This document shows positions 26,902-35,537 of a DNA stretch of 36,740 bases, in pieces. Where the stretch lies: contig JADLBZ010000291.1 of NCBI GenBank assembly GCA_020847415.1, positions 1 through 36,740 of the forward strand, read 5' to 3'. How positions within the stretch are numbered: position 1 is the first letter of the stretch; each line of letters begins with the position of its first letter. A program made the translations under genes and the position numbers. The notes beneath the pieces are model-generated. The model saw only the letters and a program-made list of their open reading frames with translations. It was not told where the DNA came from and did no database searches. This DNA comes from Planctomycetota bacterium. Lineage in GTDB: Bacteria; Planctomycetota; UBA8742; UBA2392.

Positions 26902-29451
26902 TTACTTCACTACCAGCTCCACCGCCTTGCCGGAAGCCCGCACCGCCACCACCACGCCGGGTGCCGAGGCCGGCGCCATGGCCAACACCCGGTCCGTGCC
27001 GGTGGCCAGCGACTTGCCCAGTTCCTGCATGGTGTTCGCATCCAGGCACACGTAGCCCTCGGCCGTGACGACCAGCAGGTGCGCGCCGTTGCTGGTGGCT
27101 GCGACCGCCGGCTGCGCCAGGGGCAGCCCCGCCTCCAGCAGGCCGGTGGGCGCAATGCGGTGCAGCCTGCCGCCGGCCACGCCATACACCCCGGCCCGCA
27201 CAGAGACCATGGCCTGCAACGGTACCGCCAGGTTGTTGACGGCAGACATCTGCTTGAGCTTGCCGCTTTCCATGGCGAAGCGGCGCAGCGTGGTGCCTGC
27301 GGCAACCCAGATTTCTGTGCCGACGACCGCCATGGCGGACACGGCTTTGCCGTCGTCGGCCACGACCACGGGCTCACTGCCGTCGTCGCGGCGCATGCGC
27401 CCGCGCGCATCGCCCACCATCAGCGAAGCGCCCCAGTAGGCCAGCGCGGTAACGCCTTCCACTTTCACCTGCTCGGGCGTCAGCACTTCCAGCGATTTCA
27501 GGTCCAGCACGATGACCTGACCGGCCCGTGTGCCCACAGCCAGGCGTCGCGACTCGGCTCTTGCCGCCAGGGCGGAGATGCTCACTCCCTCGAGTTTCTT
27601 CTCGATCTCGGGCCGTGACATTCCGGGCCGCCACAGCCGGACCACACCATCTTCGCCACCGGTAATGAAGCCGTCGCCCCCGGGGTCGGCAATCACGGCA
27701 GTTACGGGCCTGCCAGAGGGGTCCACGGTCCATTCCCGCGCCTGCACGGTTGCTGCAGCCGGGCTATCCGACGAGCCGCCCCCGTTGCCTGGGGCTGCGT
27801 CGTCGCTGAAGTACACGTAGGCGGCGCCGGCGCCCACCAGCAGCAGCACCACCACCAGCACCAGCGTGCCGCCGCCCGCGCCAGGGCGCTTCTTGACGCG
27901 GGTCTCGTGCACACGCGGCACCGACATCGGCTGCGAGAAATCCGGCCGGGCACCCGCTTGAGAGCTGCCGCTGCGGGGTCCCCCGTCCCAACTCGAGTGC
28001 TGTTCGTCGCCGCGGGCCAGGTTGCCCGCCGAGCCGTCCATGATGTTCTTCTTCTCGAAGGTGGGGAAACTCTTGGCGGCGTAGCTTTCCCACTCGCTTG
28101 GGTCGGTCTCCGGCGAGGCCTGCTGCTGGGCCTTCAGGCGGCTGGAGGCCGAGCCGCTGGGCCGCTGGGTTTCCCGGTGCGGGCTCATCTCAGGGCTGCT
28201 TGTGCCGCGGGGCGGCACTTTCTGAGGGGGGGGGGACTCGGGCGATGCCGGCAGGGCGCGGACCTGGCCCGAACTGCGACGCGCGCGGGCCTTTGCCTCG
28301 CGCACCATGTCCTGGGTCAGTTCTGCCAGGTCAGGCGGGATCTGCGGCGCGGGCCGGGCTGCCGCAGGCTCCGACAACTGGGCCGAAACAGGAACCGGCG
28401 CGGCGCCCACGTTGCCGCGGGCCTTCTCGGCGGCCTTGCGAAGGGCCTCCAGGTGCGGGCTCTGCACGCGTCCCTTGTCCAGGGCGCGTGTGGCCTCGTC
28501 TTCCTTGAACTTGTTGATGGCCTCGGCATCCAGTTTCACGCCCGCGGTGTCAAACAGGGTCGCACCCTCAAAGAGCAGCTTCTGGGTGCGCCGGTTCATG
28601 CGCGCAATCTGGGCCAGCCGGCTGGCAATATCCTCCAGGTCGCCGGGTCGCTTCTGCAGTTCCTTCTGGGTCAGCTCGTGGATCATCCTGGCCAGGGCGC
28701 GTGAGGTGTCGTCCTTCAGCTTGTCCTCGGGCACCACGATCCGGTTCGTCACGTGCTGAAGCGCCACTGCCATGGGGGTTGCGCCCGAGAACGGGGGCTT
28801 GCCCACGAACAGGTGATACAGGGTGCCGCCCAGGCTGTAGATGTCGGCCTTTGGGCCAACCGCCACGCCTTGCGCCTGTTCGGGCGCCATGTAGTCGGGG
28901 GTGCCCATCACGGCACCGGTCATGGTCAGGCCGCTTTCGCTGGCCAGGGCGCGCGCCAGGCCGAAGTCCGCCACCTTCACGCCGCCCTTGGTGGGCAGCA
29001 TCAGGTTGGCGGGCTTGATGTCGCGGTGAATCACATCGTTGCTGTGGGCGTGCGAAAGCGCCCGGGCGGCGCCGGCGCCCACGTCAGCCACCACGGCAGC
29101 GTCCTGGGGGCCGAACTTGCGGATCAGCTCCAGGGCGTCAGTGCCGTCAATAAACTCCATAACCAGGTAGTAGTACCCGGATTCCTCGCCCACGTCGTAG
29201 ACGCGCACGGTGTTGGGGTGGTTCAGGCGGGCCGCCAGCTTGGCCTCGCGCATGAAGCGCTCGACCAGGTTGGCGTTGTTAGCCAGGTGCGGCGGCAGGA
29301 TCTTGACCGCGACTTCAATGTCCAGGCCCGTGTGCATGCCCTTGTACACGGTGCCCATGGCGCCGCGTCCGCAGATGCGGATGAGCTTGCACTTGCCGAT
29401 CGTGTAACCGACAAGGGACTTCTGCTCGGGTGCGGGTTCAGGGCGCGTCAT
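26902..29451 (-). CDS. Transmembrane Ser/Thr protein kinase with beta-propeller
   Basis: This 849-residue protein has a cytosolic Hanks-type kinase domain (about 15-275) with GRGAMG (28-33), the ATP-binding Lys50, HRDIKPANLM (142-151), DFGLA (162-166) and a GTPDYMAPEQ activation segment. A Pro/Ser-rich linker (about 350-520) leads to one membrane helix (529-548), then an extracytoplasmic region of about 300 residues with repeats such as AVIADPGGDGFITGGEDGVVRLW and ALAARAESRRLAVGTRAGQV, a WD40/PQQ-like propeller. Such kinases sense external ligands by their outer domain. The linker contains a run of ten cytosines in the coding strand. The ATG at 29451 has no obvious ribosome site but begins the first well-formed reading. 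Confidence 0.93.
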   Translation of the reverse strand: MTRPEPAPEQKSLVGYTIGKCKLIRICGRGAMGTVYKGMHTGLDIEVAVKILPPHLANNANLVERFMREAKLAARLNHPNTVRVYDVGEESGYYYLVMEFIDGTDALELIRKFGPQDAAVVADVGAGAARALSHAHSNDVIHRDIKPANLMLPTKGGVKVADFGLARALASESGLTMTGAVMGTPDYMAPEQAQGVAVGPKADIYSLGGTLYHLFVGKPPFSGATPMAVALQHVTNRIVVPEDKLKDDTSRALARMIHELTQKELQKRPGDLEDIASRLAQIARMNRRTQKLLFEGATLFDTAGVKLDAEAINKFKEDEATRALDKGRVQSPHLEALRKAAEKARGNVGAAPVPVSAQLSEPAAARPAPQIPPDLAELTQDMVREAKARARRSSGQVRALPASPESPPPQKVPPRGTSSPEMSPHRETQRPSGSASSRLKAQQQASPETDPSEWESYAAKSFPTFEKKNIMDGSAGNLARGDEQHSSWDGGPRSGSSQAGARPDFSQPMSVPRVHETRVKKRPGAGGGTLVLVVVLLLVGAGAAYVYFSDDAAPGNGGGSSDSPAAATVQAREWTVDPSGRPVTAVIADPGGDGFITGGEDGVVRLWRPGMSRPEIEKKLEGVSISALAARAESRRLAVGTRAGQVIVLDLKSLEVLTPEQVKVEGVTALAYWGASLMVGDARGRMRRDDGSEPVVVADDGKAVSAMAVVGTEIWVAAGTTLRRFAMESGKLKQMSAVNNLAVPLQAMVSVRAGVYGVAGGRLHRIAPTGLLEAGLPLAQPAVAATSNGAHLLVVTAEGYVCLDANTMQELGKSLATGTDRVLAMAPASAPGVVVAVRASGKAVELVVK
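28226..28235 (+). repeat. Ten-base G tract (C10 in the kinase coding strand)
   Basis: The tract encodes the Ser-Pro-Pro-Pro segment of the kinase linker. A one-base length change would cut the protein off before its membrane helix and outer domain, leaving the kinase domain. The run is longer than anything else here and could support phase variation; this is inference. Confidence 0.8.
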
Positions 29452-29538
29452 GCGGTCAATGTTGGCGTGTCACCGAACGCATATTGTGCGCAAAAACAAC
29501 CGTTCCGTCGACCCGTCAGACGACGTTGCACGCGGTGA

Positions 29539-32499
29539 CTATTGCCGCAGCGTCCCCAGCAGCAACGGGCCCGACCGGAAGAACTGCGCAAACGTGCTGG
29601 TCCGGATACCCGCGTCGCCCACCGTGCCCGACGCAATATTAGGGTCCTGGGCCGAAAGCAGGTTCTCGGCCCGGGTGCGCCAAGCCGCCGTGCCGCTCTT
29701 GCGCCAGACGCCGACGTACCCGGCACCCAGCATCAGGTTGGGGGCGCCATAGTCCGTCGTCCCGCCCGGCAGCTCCGAGAACTTGCCATACTGCGGCGTG
29801 GGCAGGTTGCCCAGATAGACGCCCGCGTTAGTTCCCAGCAGCCAGTTCATGGCCCGCTCGATGTTGTCGTCAATGCTCGCGTCATCCAGCGCCCAGCGGG
29901 CGTACTCCATGGCCTGCAGCAGATGACCCAGCGGCCAGGCCTTGAAGTCGCCTGCGCTGTCCGAGAACCCGTTGCCGGAGGGGTCACGAGGCGAGACCGT
30001 GTCCTGCCGCACCTTCACCGCGTTCCACACGAAGGCTGCCGTGGTGGCGGCATTGGGGTCGTTCAGGCCGTTGGCCATCACGTAGGCAGAGGCCACCATC
30101 AGGCCGCCGGAAAGCCAGGTAGTGGGGCAGATCATGGTGCTGTCCGTGCCGCCGTTGGCGGCGTCAAAGAAGCGCTTCCAGGTGCCCCGCAGATAGTGGA
30201 AGCACTCCTTCAGCACGTCCAGGCTCAGGCTGTCGCCGGTGAGCAAGTAGTGCTCTGCCAGGCACGCCGCCCGGAACACATCCAGGTGGTTTTCGCCCAG
30301 GTGGTAGTTGCCCAGGTCGTGCTGCTTGTTGTTGGGCGTGTAGCGGGTCTTGCCGAGCTGGCTGGCCTTGCCGCCCGCGACAGCCGGGTTGCCGGCCTCG
30401 GTGTAATCAAAGCGCAGGCCAATGTCGGCGTGCAGCACCACCACATCGCGGAAGTGTCGCGCCGAGGACTCGCCGAAGCGCCAGAGACCCAGGTTGCCGC
30501 TGGCTGCAAACCAGTGAAAACAGGTCTGCGCCACGTCCCACTCGTTGTTGTCCCAGCCGGTGGCGCCCACGGCGGTCTTGCCGTCGCCAAAGTTCCACAT
30601 GCCGTACTGGTGGCCGGTGGCGGTGCCGTTGCCGTCGTTGCGGTCCACCAGCAGGTCGCCCAGGTGCGCCACGGCTTCTGCCATGTAGGTGGCTGCAAAC
30701 GGGGCGCCGGTGCCGGTGAATTCGGTGGTGCTGGTCAGCAGCTCATCCGTGACGCCGATCTGCCCGTAGACCAGGCTGGCGGCGTTGTGTTTCGGGGCGC
30801 AGACGGCCACGGGCGGGTCGTTCAGGATGCTGCCGTACACGTCAGCCGTGGCGACACTGGTGCTGCTGGATCGTTCGAACGAGAACATCATGTCGTGGCT
30901 CTTCATGGCGCCCGCAAACACCTGCAGGGCAGGCGCCGCGTCAGGCCAGATGCCTATGCGCATGAGCCCATCGCCCTGCATGCGAAGCTGCTTGGGGTAG
31001 AGCTGCCAGAAGTCGCGCAGGCTGGCGGTCACGCGCAGGTTGCTGCCCGCCATCTGCATCCAGCCCTTGCAGTGATTTAGGCTCTGGGTCACCTGGCCGG
31101 TGAGCGCCGCGGTGATCAGGCTGTCGCTCTGCGTGGGCCAGCAGTCCGTGAGGGGGTCCGAGCTCCCGTCGCCGGTGCCCACACTGTAGCCGGCAGGCTG
31201 GGGGTTGTCCGCGTCCGTGGCGTCATGGGTACCGGTGTAGGACTGGTACAGGTCCACAAACTGCCCGGCACCCAGGCTGGCCACCGACGGCGGGAAGCTG
31301 TCGCCGCACATCTGGGCCGCCACCGTGGCTGCAGAAGGGGTCAGCGGCAGGTCCAGCAGCACCGAGTCGGCCGCCTGGTACGAGGCAAGCTGGGCCGCCG
31401 CAGCAGCGGGCGTGCCGGCCGGGGTGCCGTGGCCGTCCAGGTTCTTGAAGCTGTAGCTGACTCGCACGTGGGGCTGGCCGTTCCAGGCCGTGATGCGCAC
31501 CACCCAGGCCAGCTTGTTCTGGCCCAGGGTGGTGTTGCGGTGCACGCCCTCGGCCACAATGGTGGCGCGGATGGGGCCGGACTGCTCCACGGCAATGCGC
31601 GTGGGGGCAAGCTGGTTCATGGTGAACTCGTTGACGCCCTCGCTGACCACCACGCCCTTCAGGGCCGCCGTGTTCAGGCACTCGTCGTCCACCTGGGTGT
31701 CGTTGTCGCGGTCAATCAGCACGCTCTCGAACAGCCGGAAGCCCGTCTTGCTGAGCTTGAACACCAGGGGCCCCGTGGACACGGTGATGTCGGCGGCAGC
31801 ATTGGTTACGCTGAGGCTGGTGCCCGTGGCGCTGCCCGTGCCGCCGTTGTTGAGCTGGTAGAGGCCCACGCCGCCCGCGCCCGAAAGGTCGGCAATGAAG
31901 TCGCACAGCACCCAGCGGATGCTGCCGTCTGCCCAGCGCGAAGTGACCTCAAACTGGGCAGGCACGTTGGCACCGCCGGCCTGGCGCTGGATGCGCAACT
32001 GGTTCACGTTGGAGTGCAGGCCCTTGGGCAGCGGGATGCCGGCGGTAACGGGCGCCTGCAGGGCCTGCCACCCGTTCTGCGTCTTGACACTGAACAGCAC
32101 GGGCAGCGCCCCGTAGATGGGGGCGGTCGAAAGCGTGATATTGGCGTTGGCGCTCTTGCTGGGGTCCGCCACGCTGGTGGCAGTCAGCACCACGTTGGGG
32201 TTGGCGGGCATGCCCAAAGGCGCCGAGTACAGCCCCGCAGAGTCCACGCTGCCGTTGCCCGCACCTGCCACCGACCACGAGACGCCTGCCGATTGCTGGG
32301 CGGCGTCGCCACCCGTGAGCGTGGCCGTGAACTGGCGCTGGGTGCCCAGTTGCACCGAGACCACCAGCGGCGAGACCGTGACCAGCAGCGGGCCCGGGGC
32401 AGCACTGCCTCCCGGTGGTGCACCGCCTCCGCCACAGGCAGAAATCGCCAGGATTGCCAGAACTGCCGCCAGGTACAGGAAACGACTTGCTGTGGACAT
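29539..32499 (-). CDS. Large lipoprotein resembling PcRGLX/YetA-like polysaccharide lyase
   Basis: This 986-residue protein has a lipoprotein signal ending AISAC (Cys22), a Gly/Pro linker, an Ig-like domain (about 38-125, VTVSPLVVSVQLGTQRQF), then a region (about 133-370) that resembles the N-terminal RIFT-barrel of PcRGLX/YetA-like exo-rhamnogalacturonan lyases: GIPLPKGLHSNVNQLRI, and the segment reading SRWADGSIRWVLCDF. The C-terminal 400 residues look like an alpha/alpha toroid (GNYHLGENHLDVFRAACLAE, WPLGHLLQAMEYARWAL). This would be an outer-membrane-bound glycan-degrading enzyme. I cannot point to a catalytic residue, so the enzymatic claim is by fold resemblance. The start is the first Met before the hydrophobic leader; GGGG stands about 7 bases upstream. 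Confidence 0.75.
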   Translation of the reverse strand: MSTASRFLYLAAVLAILAISACGGGGAPPGGSAAPGPLLVTVSPLVVSVQLGTQRQFTATLTGGDAAQQSAGVSWSVAGAGNGSVDSAGLYSAPLGMPANPNVVLTATSVADPSKSANANITLSTAPIYGALPVLFSVKTQNGWQALQAPVTAGIPLPKGLHSNVNQLRIQRQAGGANVPAQFEVTSRWADGSIRWVLCDFIADLSGAGGVGLYQLNNGGTGSATGTSLSVTNAAADITVSTGPLVFKLSKTGFRLFESVLIDRDNDTQVDDECLNTAALKGVVVSEGVNEFTMNQLAPTRIAVEQSGPIRATIVAEGVHRNTTLGQNKLAWVVRITAWNGQPHVRVSYSFKNLDGHGTPAGTPAAAAAQLASYQAADSVLLDLPLTPSAATVAAQMCGDSFPPSVASLGAGQFVDLYQSYTGTHDATDADNPQPAGYSVGTGDGSSDPLTDCWPTQSDSLITAALTGQVTQSLNHCKGWMQMAGSNLRVTASLRDFWQLYPKQLRMQGDGLMRIGIWPDAAPALQVFAGAMKSHDMMFSFERSSSTSVATADVYGSILNDPPVAVCAPKHNAASLVYGQIGVTDELLTSTTEFTGTGAPFAATYMAEAVAHLGDLLVDRNDGNGTATGHQYGMWNFGDGKTAVGATGWDNNEWDVAQTCFHWFAASGNLGLWRFGESSARHFRDVVVLHADIGLRFDYTEAGNPAVAGGKASQLGKTRYTPNNKQHDLGNYHLGENHLDVFRAACLAEHYLLTGDSLSLDVLKECFHYLRGTWKRFFDAANGGTDSTMICPTTWLSGGLMVASAYVMANGLNDPNAATTAAFVWNAVKVRQDTVSPRDPSGNGFSDSAGDFKAWPLGHLLQAMEYARWALDDASIDDNIERAMNWLLGTNAGVYLGNLPTPQYGKFSELPGGTTDYGAPNLMLGAGYVGVWRKSGTAAWRTRAENLLSAQDPNIASGTVGDAGIRTSTFAQFFRSGPLLLGTLRQ

Positions 32500-32604
32500 G
32501 ACATACCCCTGCGCACCAAAGCGCGCTAATGGACCAGTCCCAAGCTCAAGGGGTACGCCCCGCCATTGTGCTGCGGGCGGGGGTCGTTCGCAAGCAGTGC
32601 CTGC

Positions 32605-33030
32605 TTACTCAAAATACCGGTCGTATTCGGCCAGCAGTTCGCCTGCCTCGCGGTGCGCCTGTTTGGCCTTCTCCGTGTCCGTCTCGCGGGCCATGCGGTC
32701 CACCACCGGCAGGAACTTGCCCAGAAACACATGCAGCTGGTCGTGGGCCGGGCCGGTCATGGTGCAACCGCTGATCAGGGCATCCAGGCGCGTCTTCAGG
32801 TGGCTGCCCAGCGCGTTGATGTCAGCGGGGGTGGCAGCCGGGCGCTCCGCCATGACCTTGCGGATGCCCTGCAGGGCCTCGCGCGTGTGGTCGTCGGTCT
32901 GCCACTTCTTGCCGGCATTGAGCTCCAGCCGATCTGACGGCGCGGCGTTGTGGGCATGGTTGCCTGCGCTGTCGTGGCAGGCCGGCAGCAGAAAAGCACC
33001 CAGCAGAAGCAGCGGAAGGAAGCGGCGCAT
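32605..33030 (-). CDS. Small lipoprotein, helical
   Basis: This 141-residue protein has a lipoprotein signal (LLLLGAFLLPAC, Cys18) followed by an almost entirely helical mature part, probably a four-helix bundle. KWQTDDHTREALQGIRKVM begins the first helix; later HDQLHVFLGKFLPVVDRM. I do not recognise a named family; His residues (H48, H76, H96, H100, H126 or nearby) could bind metal or haem, which is speculative. GGGGGA precedes the ATG at about 8 bases, a good ribosome site. A 7-bp hairpin (32558-32564 with 32576-32582) follows the gene but lacks a T-tract. Confidence 0.82.
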   Translation of the reverse strand: MRRFLPLLLLGAFLLPACHDSAGNHAHNAAPSDRLELNAGKKWQTDDHTREALQGIRKVMAERPAATPADINALGSHLKTRLDALISGCTMTGPAHDQLHVFLGKFLPVVDRMARETDTEKAKQAHREAGELLAEYDRYFE

Positions 33031-33052
33031 CGAGGATCCCCCTAATCAGACA

Positions 33053-33068
33053 CCGTTATCCAGTTATC
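33053..33068. promoter_or_regulatory. Tandem direct repeat in a divergent intergenic region
   Basis: CCGTTATC and CAGTTATC lie end to end between two divergent genes (33030 minus, 33147 plus). The opposite strand reads GATAACTG and GATAACGG. It may be an operator, or chance. Confidence 0.25.
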
Positions 33069-33146
33069 GAACGCCCGGCAAGGGCCGCGTGTTCCCGCAA
33101 GTTGGCGCCGTTGACGCGACGGGCGGCGGCTGGGAGCATATCCGCC

Positions 33147-33911
33147 ATGGAGCAAGCGCCCACGGACGACTACGCCGCGCGCTGGATAGCAGGCCAGGCG
33201 CTTGGACTGGCCAAGCCCGAGCGTGTCATGGCTGTGCTGATGGGGCTGGCAGCCGCCGGTGTGACGCTGCTGTACTGGATGAGCCTGACCGGCCTGCTGC
33301 TGGGCGCTTTTATTGCCATGGCGGCGTCGTCCATGACGGGCAACAAGACGGGCGAGTGGGTGGCGCAGAACATCCCCGGAATAACGCCCTTTGTGGTGAG
33401 CGCACTGGCAATGCTTCTTGCTCGCCGCTGGACGCGGCGCCACCTGCCGGATGACCCACTGCCCTGTGAGGTGACGACATCCGTGGAGGGCGGGCTTGTT
33501 GCTGTTGCCTATGACTCGCGCAAAGACGAGGCTGCCCGCGCCGCCCGCAGCATGGAGGGCTCGTTGTTCGTCGGCGTGTTCGTGATGTTCGTTACCACAC
33601 CGGCGCGGCTTGGTATGTACGCGCGCCGCCACAGGCGCAAGAGCAAGACGCTCCGCGCCCTGGACTTCAACGCACTGGGTCGGCTGGCGCGCGTGCTGCT
33701 GGAGCGCAACGACAAGGTGCTGCTGGCGGAGCTGCCCGCCCTGCTGCCGGGGCTGGACCACGCCCGCCTGCTCAACGAAGCGGCCCTGCTGCACTGCTTT
33801 CACGTGCTGGTGGCTGAGCCCCAGGCGGTGACATTGCTGCCGGAAGCAAGCAACGCCCTGCTGGACGCCCGCGACGGCATTGAGCCGGAGCCCGCCCGCG
33901 CCGCTGCGTAG
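33147..33911 (+). CDS. Membrane protein of unknown function
   Basis: This is a 254-residue protein with two hydrophobic stretches near residues 28-60 (MAVLMGLAAAGVTLLYWMS and LLLGAFIAMAA), a third (TPFVVSALAMLLA) and a fourth (SLFVGVFVMFVTTPARLGMY), so probably four membrane helices. The last 75 residues are cytosolic, with a basic patch (RRHRRKSKTLRALDF) and a helical tail. I do not recognise a family. The ATG at 33147 has GGGAG about 11 bases before it; a CATATC at 33137-33142 with TTGACG 20 bases earlier may be a promoter that would give an almost leaderless transcript. It is divergent from the small lipoprotein. Confidence 0.82.
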   Translation: MEQAPTDDYAARWIAGQALGLAKPERVMAVLMGLAAAGVTLLYWMSLTGLLLGAFIAMAASSMTGNKTGEWVAQNIPGITPFVVSALAMLLARRWTRRHLPDDPLPCEVTTSVEGGLVAVAYDSRKDEAARAARSMEGSLFVGVFVMFVTTPARLGMYARRHRRKSKTLRALDFNALGRLARVLLERNDKVLLAELPALLPGLDHARLLNEAALLHCFHVLVAEPQAVTLLPEASNALLDARDGIEPEPARAAA

Positions 33912-33929
33912 CGTGCAGCCGCCACGCGA

Positions 33930-34079
33930 TCAGGGCATCCAGGTGCGGGGCACCAGGAACAGCGCCGCCAGGTAGAGCGCCATCAGAACCAGGCTGACCA
34001 GGGCAATGACCGCCGCCACGCTCAGGATCGTGACCTGCCAGCCGGACGGCGGCGCCTCGGATGTCTCGCTGTATTGCAT
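33930..34079 (-). CDS. Possible 49-residue single-pass membrane peptide
   Basis: The reading frame encodes MQYSETSEAPPSGW, then a hydrophobic helix (about residues 16-43) and a short tail ending in RTWMP. The composition (charged, Pro-rich start, clean single membrane span) looks like a real small membrane protein. There is no ribosome site, and a terminator-like hairpin lies upstream between this frame and the acyl-CoA dehydrogenase gene, so it needs its own start signal, which I do not see. Treat as tentative. Confidence 0.45.
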   Translation of the reverse strand: MQYSETSEAPPSGWQVTILSVAAVIALVSLVLMALYLAALFLVPRTWMP

Positions 34080-34098
34080 CGCAGGAGGTTAAACGACA

Positions 34099-34124
34099 GG
34101 CGGGCCCCGCCGTTGGGGCCCGCC
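34099..34124 (-). terminator. Terminator hairpin after the acyl-CoA dehydrogenase gene
   Basis: A perfect 10-bp stem (34099-34108, GGCGGGCCCC, with 34115-34124) and 6-base loop lie 18 bases beyond the stop of the minus-strand acyl-CoA dehydrogenase gene. TGTCGTTTAA follows on the minus strand. Confidence 0.6.
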
Positions 34125-34142
34125 CGCCGGGGATGAAGGCCG

Positions 34143-35345
34143 TTACTTGTCGCGCAGGTCGCCCAGGATCGAGCGGGCGATGACCAGGCGCTGCACCTCG
34201 CTGGTGCCCTCGCCGATCTCGCACAGCTTGGCGTCGCGCATCATGCGCTCAACATCGTACTCGCGTGTGTAACCCACGCCGCCCAGCACCTGGATGGCGT
34301 TGGTGCAGGTCTTCATGGCCACTTCGCTCGCGTACAGCTTGCCCATGCTGGCGGTGAGGGCAAAGTCGCGCCCGGCGTCGCGCTGGCGGGCGGAGTCGTA
34401 CACCAGGTGCCGCGCCGCCGCAATTTCCATGGCCATGTCAGCCAGCATGAAGGACACACCCTGGAACTCGCCGATGGGCTTGCCGAACTGCTTGCGCTGG
34501 CGGGCATACTCAAGGGCCTTGTCGTAGGCGCCCTGGGCAATACCCAGGCCCAGTGCACCGATGCTGATACGCCCGCCGGCCAGCGTCTTCATGAACTTGG
34601 GGAAGCCCACGTCCACCTGTTCAGGCCCGCCGGCCACGGCATCCAGGGGCAGCTTCATGTCTTCAAACACCAGTTGCGCGGTGTCGCTGCTGCGCATGCC
34701 CAGCTTGTCTTCCTTGGGCTCGACGCGGAAACCAGGGGTACCCAGCTCGGCAATGAAGGCCGTGATGCCCTTGCCCTGGGCCGGGTTGGCGTTGGTGCGG
34801 GCCGTGAAGATGCAGGTCTTGCTGTAGTGCGGGTTGGTAATCCAGGCCTTGCGGCCGTTCACCAGCCAGTGGTCGCTCTTTTTCTCGGCGCGGGTCTTGG
34901 TGCCGCCGGCGTCGCTGCCGGCGCCGGGCTCAGTCAGGCCGAAGCAGCCCAGGGTAAGGTTGCCGTTATCGTCCACGCCTTTGCACAACTGGGGCACGTA
35001 CTTCTCGCGCTGGGCCGGGGTGCCGAACAGGTAGATGGGCGTGGTGCCCAGGCTGATGTGCGCGGCATAGCCCAGCGAGGTACTGGCGCAGGCGCGGGCC
35101 AGTTCTTCCACGACCAGGATGTAGCTGAGGGTATCAAAACCGCTGCCGCCGGCTTCTTCCGGGATGCTCAGGCCCAGGAAGCCGAGCTCGGCGAGGCCCT
35201 TGAAGGTGTCCACGGGAAACTCGGCGGTTTCGTCCAGGTGCTGGGCCTTGGGCGCCACGACCTGTTTGACGAAGTCGCGAATCGTGCCCTGCACCTGCTG
35301 CTGCTCTTCGGTCAGGTCGAAGTTGGTCACAATGCCCTCGGTCAT
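34143..35345 (-). CDS. Acyl-CoA dehydrogenase, short/branched-chain type
   Basis: This 400-residue FAD enzyme introduces the alpha-beta double bond into an acyl-CoA. The domains run in order: N-terminal helices (FDLTEEQQQVQGTIRDFVKQ), the beta domain (CFGLTEPGAGSDAGGTKTRA), then the C-terminal helices with RKQFGKPIGEFQGVSFMLAD and GGVGYTREYDVERMMRDAK. The catalytic-base position is EIGEGTSEVQRLV (Glu379), as in short-chain acyl-CoA dehydrogenases rather than isovaleryl-CoA dehydrogenase, which has Ala there. AAGGA stands 7 bases before the ATG. The gene is alone, with a possible TTGCCA-17-CTAAAT promoter about 100 bases upstream and a terminator downstream. The exact acyl substrate is not predictable. 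Confidence 0.94.
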   Translation of the reverse strand: MTEGIVTNFDLTEEQQQVQGTIRDFVKQVVAPKAQHLDETAEFPVDTFKGLAELGFLGLSIPEEAGGSGFDTLSYILVVEELARACASTSLGYAAHISLGTTPIYLFGTPAQREKYVPQLCKGVDDNGNLTLGCFGLTEPGAGSDAGGTKTRAEKKSDHWLVNGRKAWITNPHYSKTCIFTARTNANPAQGKGITAFIAELGTPGFRVEPKEDKLGMRSSDTAQLVFEDMKLPLDAVAGGPEQVDVGFPKFMKTLAGGRISIGALGLGIAQGAYDKALEYARQRKQFGKPIGEFQGVSFMLADMAMEIAAARHLVYDSARQRDAGRDFALTASMGKLYASEVAMKTCTNAIQVLGGVGYTREYDVERMMRDAKLCEIGEGTSEVQRLVIARSILGDLRDK

Positions 35346-35401
35346 GACGGTTCCTTCTCTACGGAAGCAGATACCCGGCTCGCGCGTGAAGCGGCTCGTC
35401 G

Positions 35402-35433
35402 GCCGGCCCGTGCAGCCGCGCGGGCGGGCCGGC
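35402..35433 (-). promoter_or_regulatory. GC-rich hairpin in the acyl-CoA dehydrogenase leader
   Basis: A perfect 9-bp stem (35402-35410 with 35425-35433, arm GCCGGCCCG) and 14-base loop lie between the predicted promoter and the start codon. It may be a leader structure affecting expression. Confidence 0.35.
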
Positions 35434-35442
35434 GCGCGCCGC

Positions 35443-35471
35443 ATTTAGCCGTTCCCTGCCGGGCTTGGCAA
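35443..35471 (-). promoter_or_regulatory. Promoter candidate for the acyl-CoA dehydrogenase gene
   Basis: On the minus strand TTGCCA (35471-35466, five of six) is followed after 17 bases by CTAAAT (35448-35443, three of six). It gives a leader of about 90 bases containing the GC-rich hairpin. Confidence 0.3.
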
Positions 35472-35491
35472 CGCGGCGGCCCTGCCAATCA

Positions 35492-35517
35492 CAAGGCCCG
35501 CCTTGCGGCGGGCCTTG
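35492..35517 (-). terminator. Terminator after the C-terminal-sorting protein gene
   Basis: A perfect 11-bp stem (CAAGGCCCGCC at 35492-35502, complement at 35507-35517) with a 4-base loop follows the minus-strand gene ending at 35538. Its base matches the terminator at 15052-15078. Confidence 0.65.
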
Positions 35518-35537
35518 TTGAACACGAAGCACCAGAC

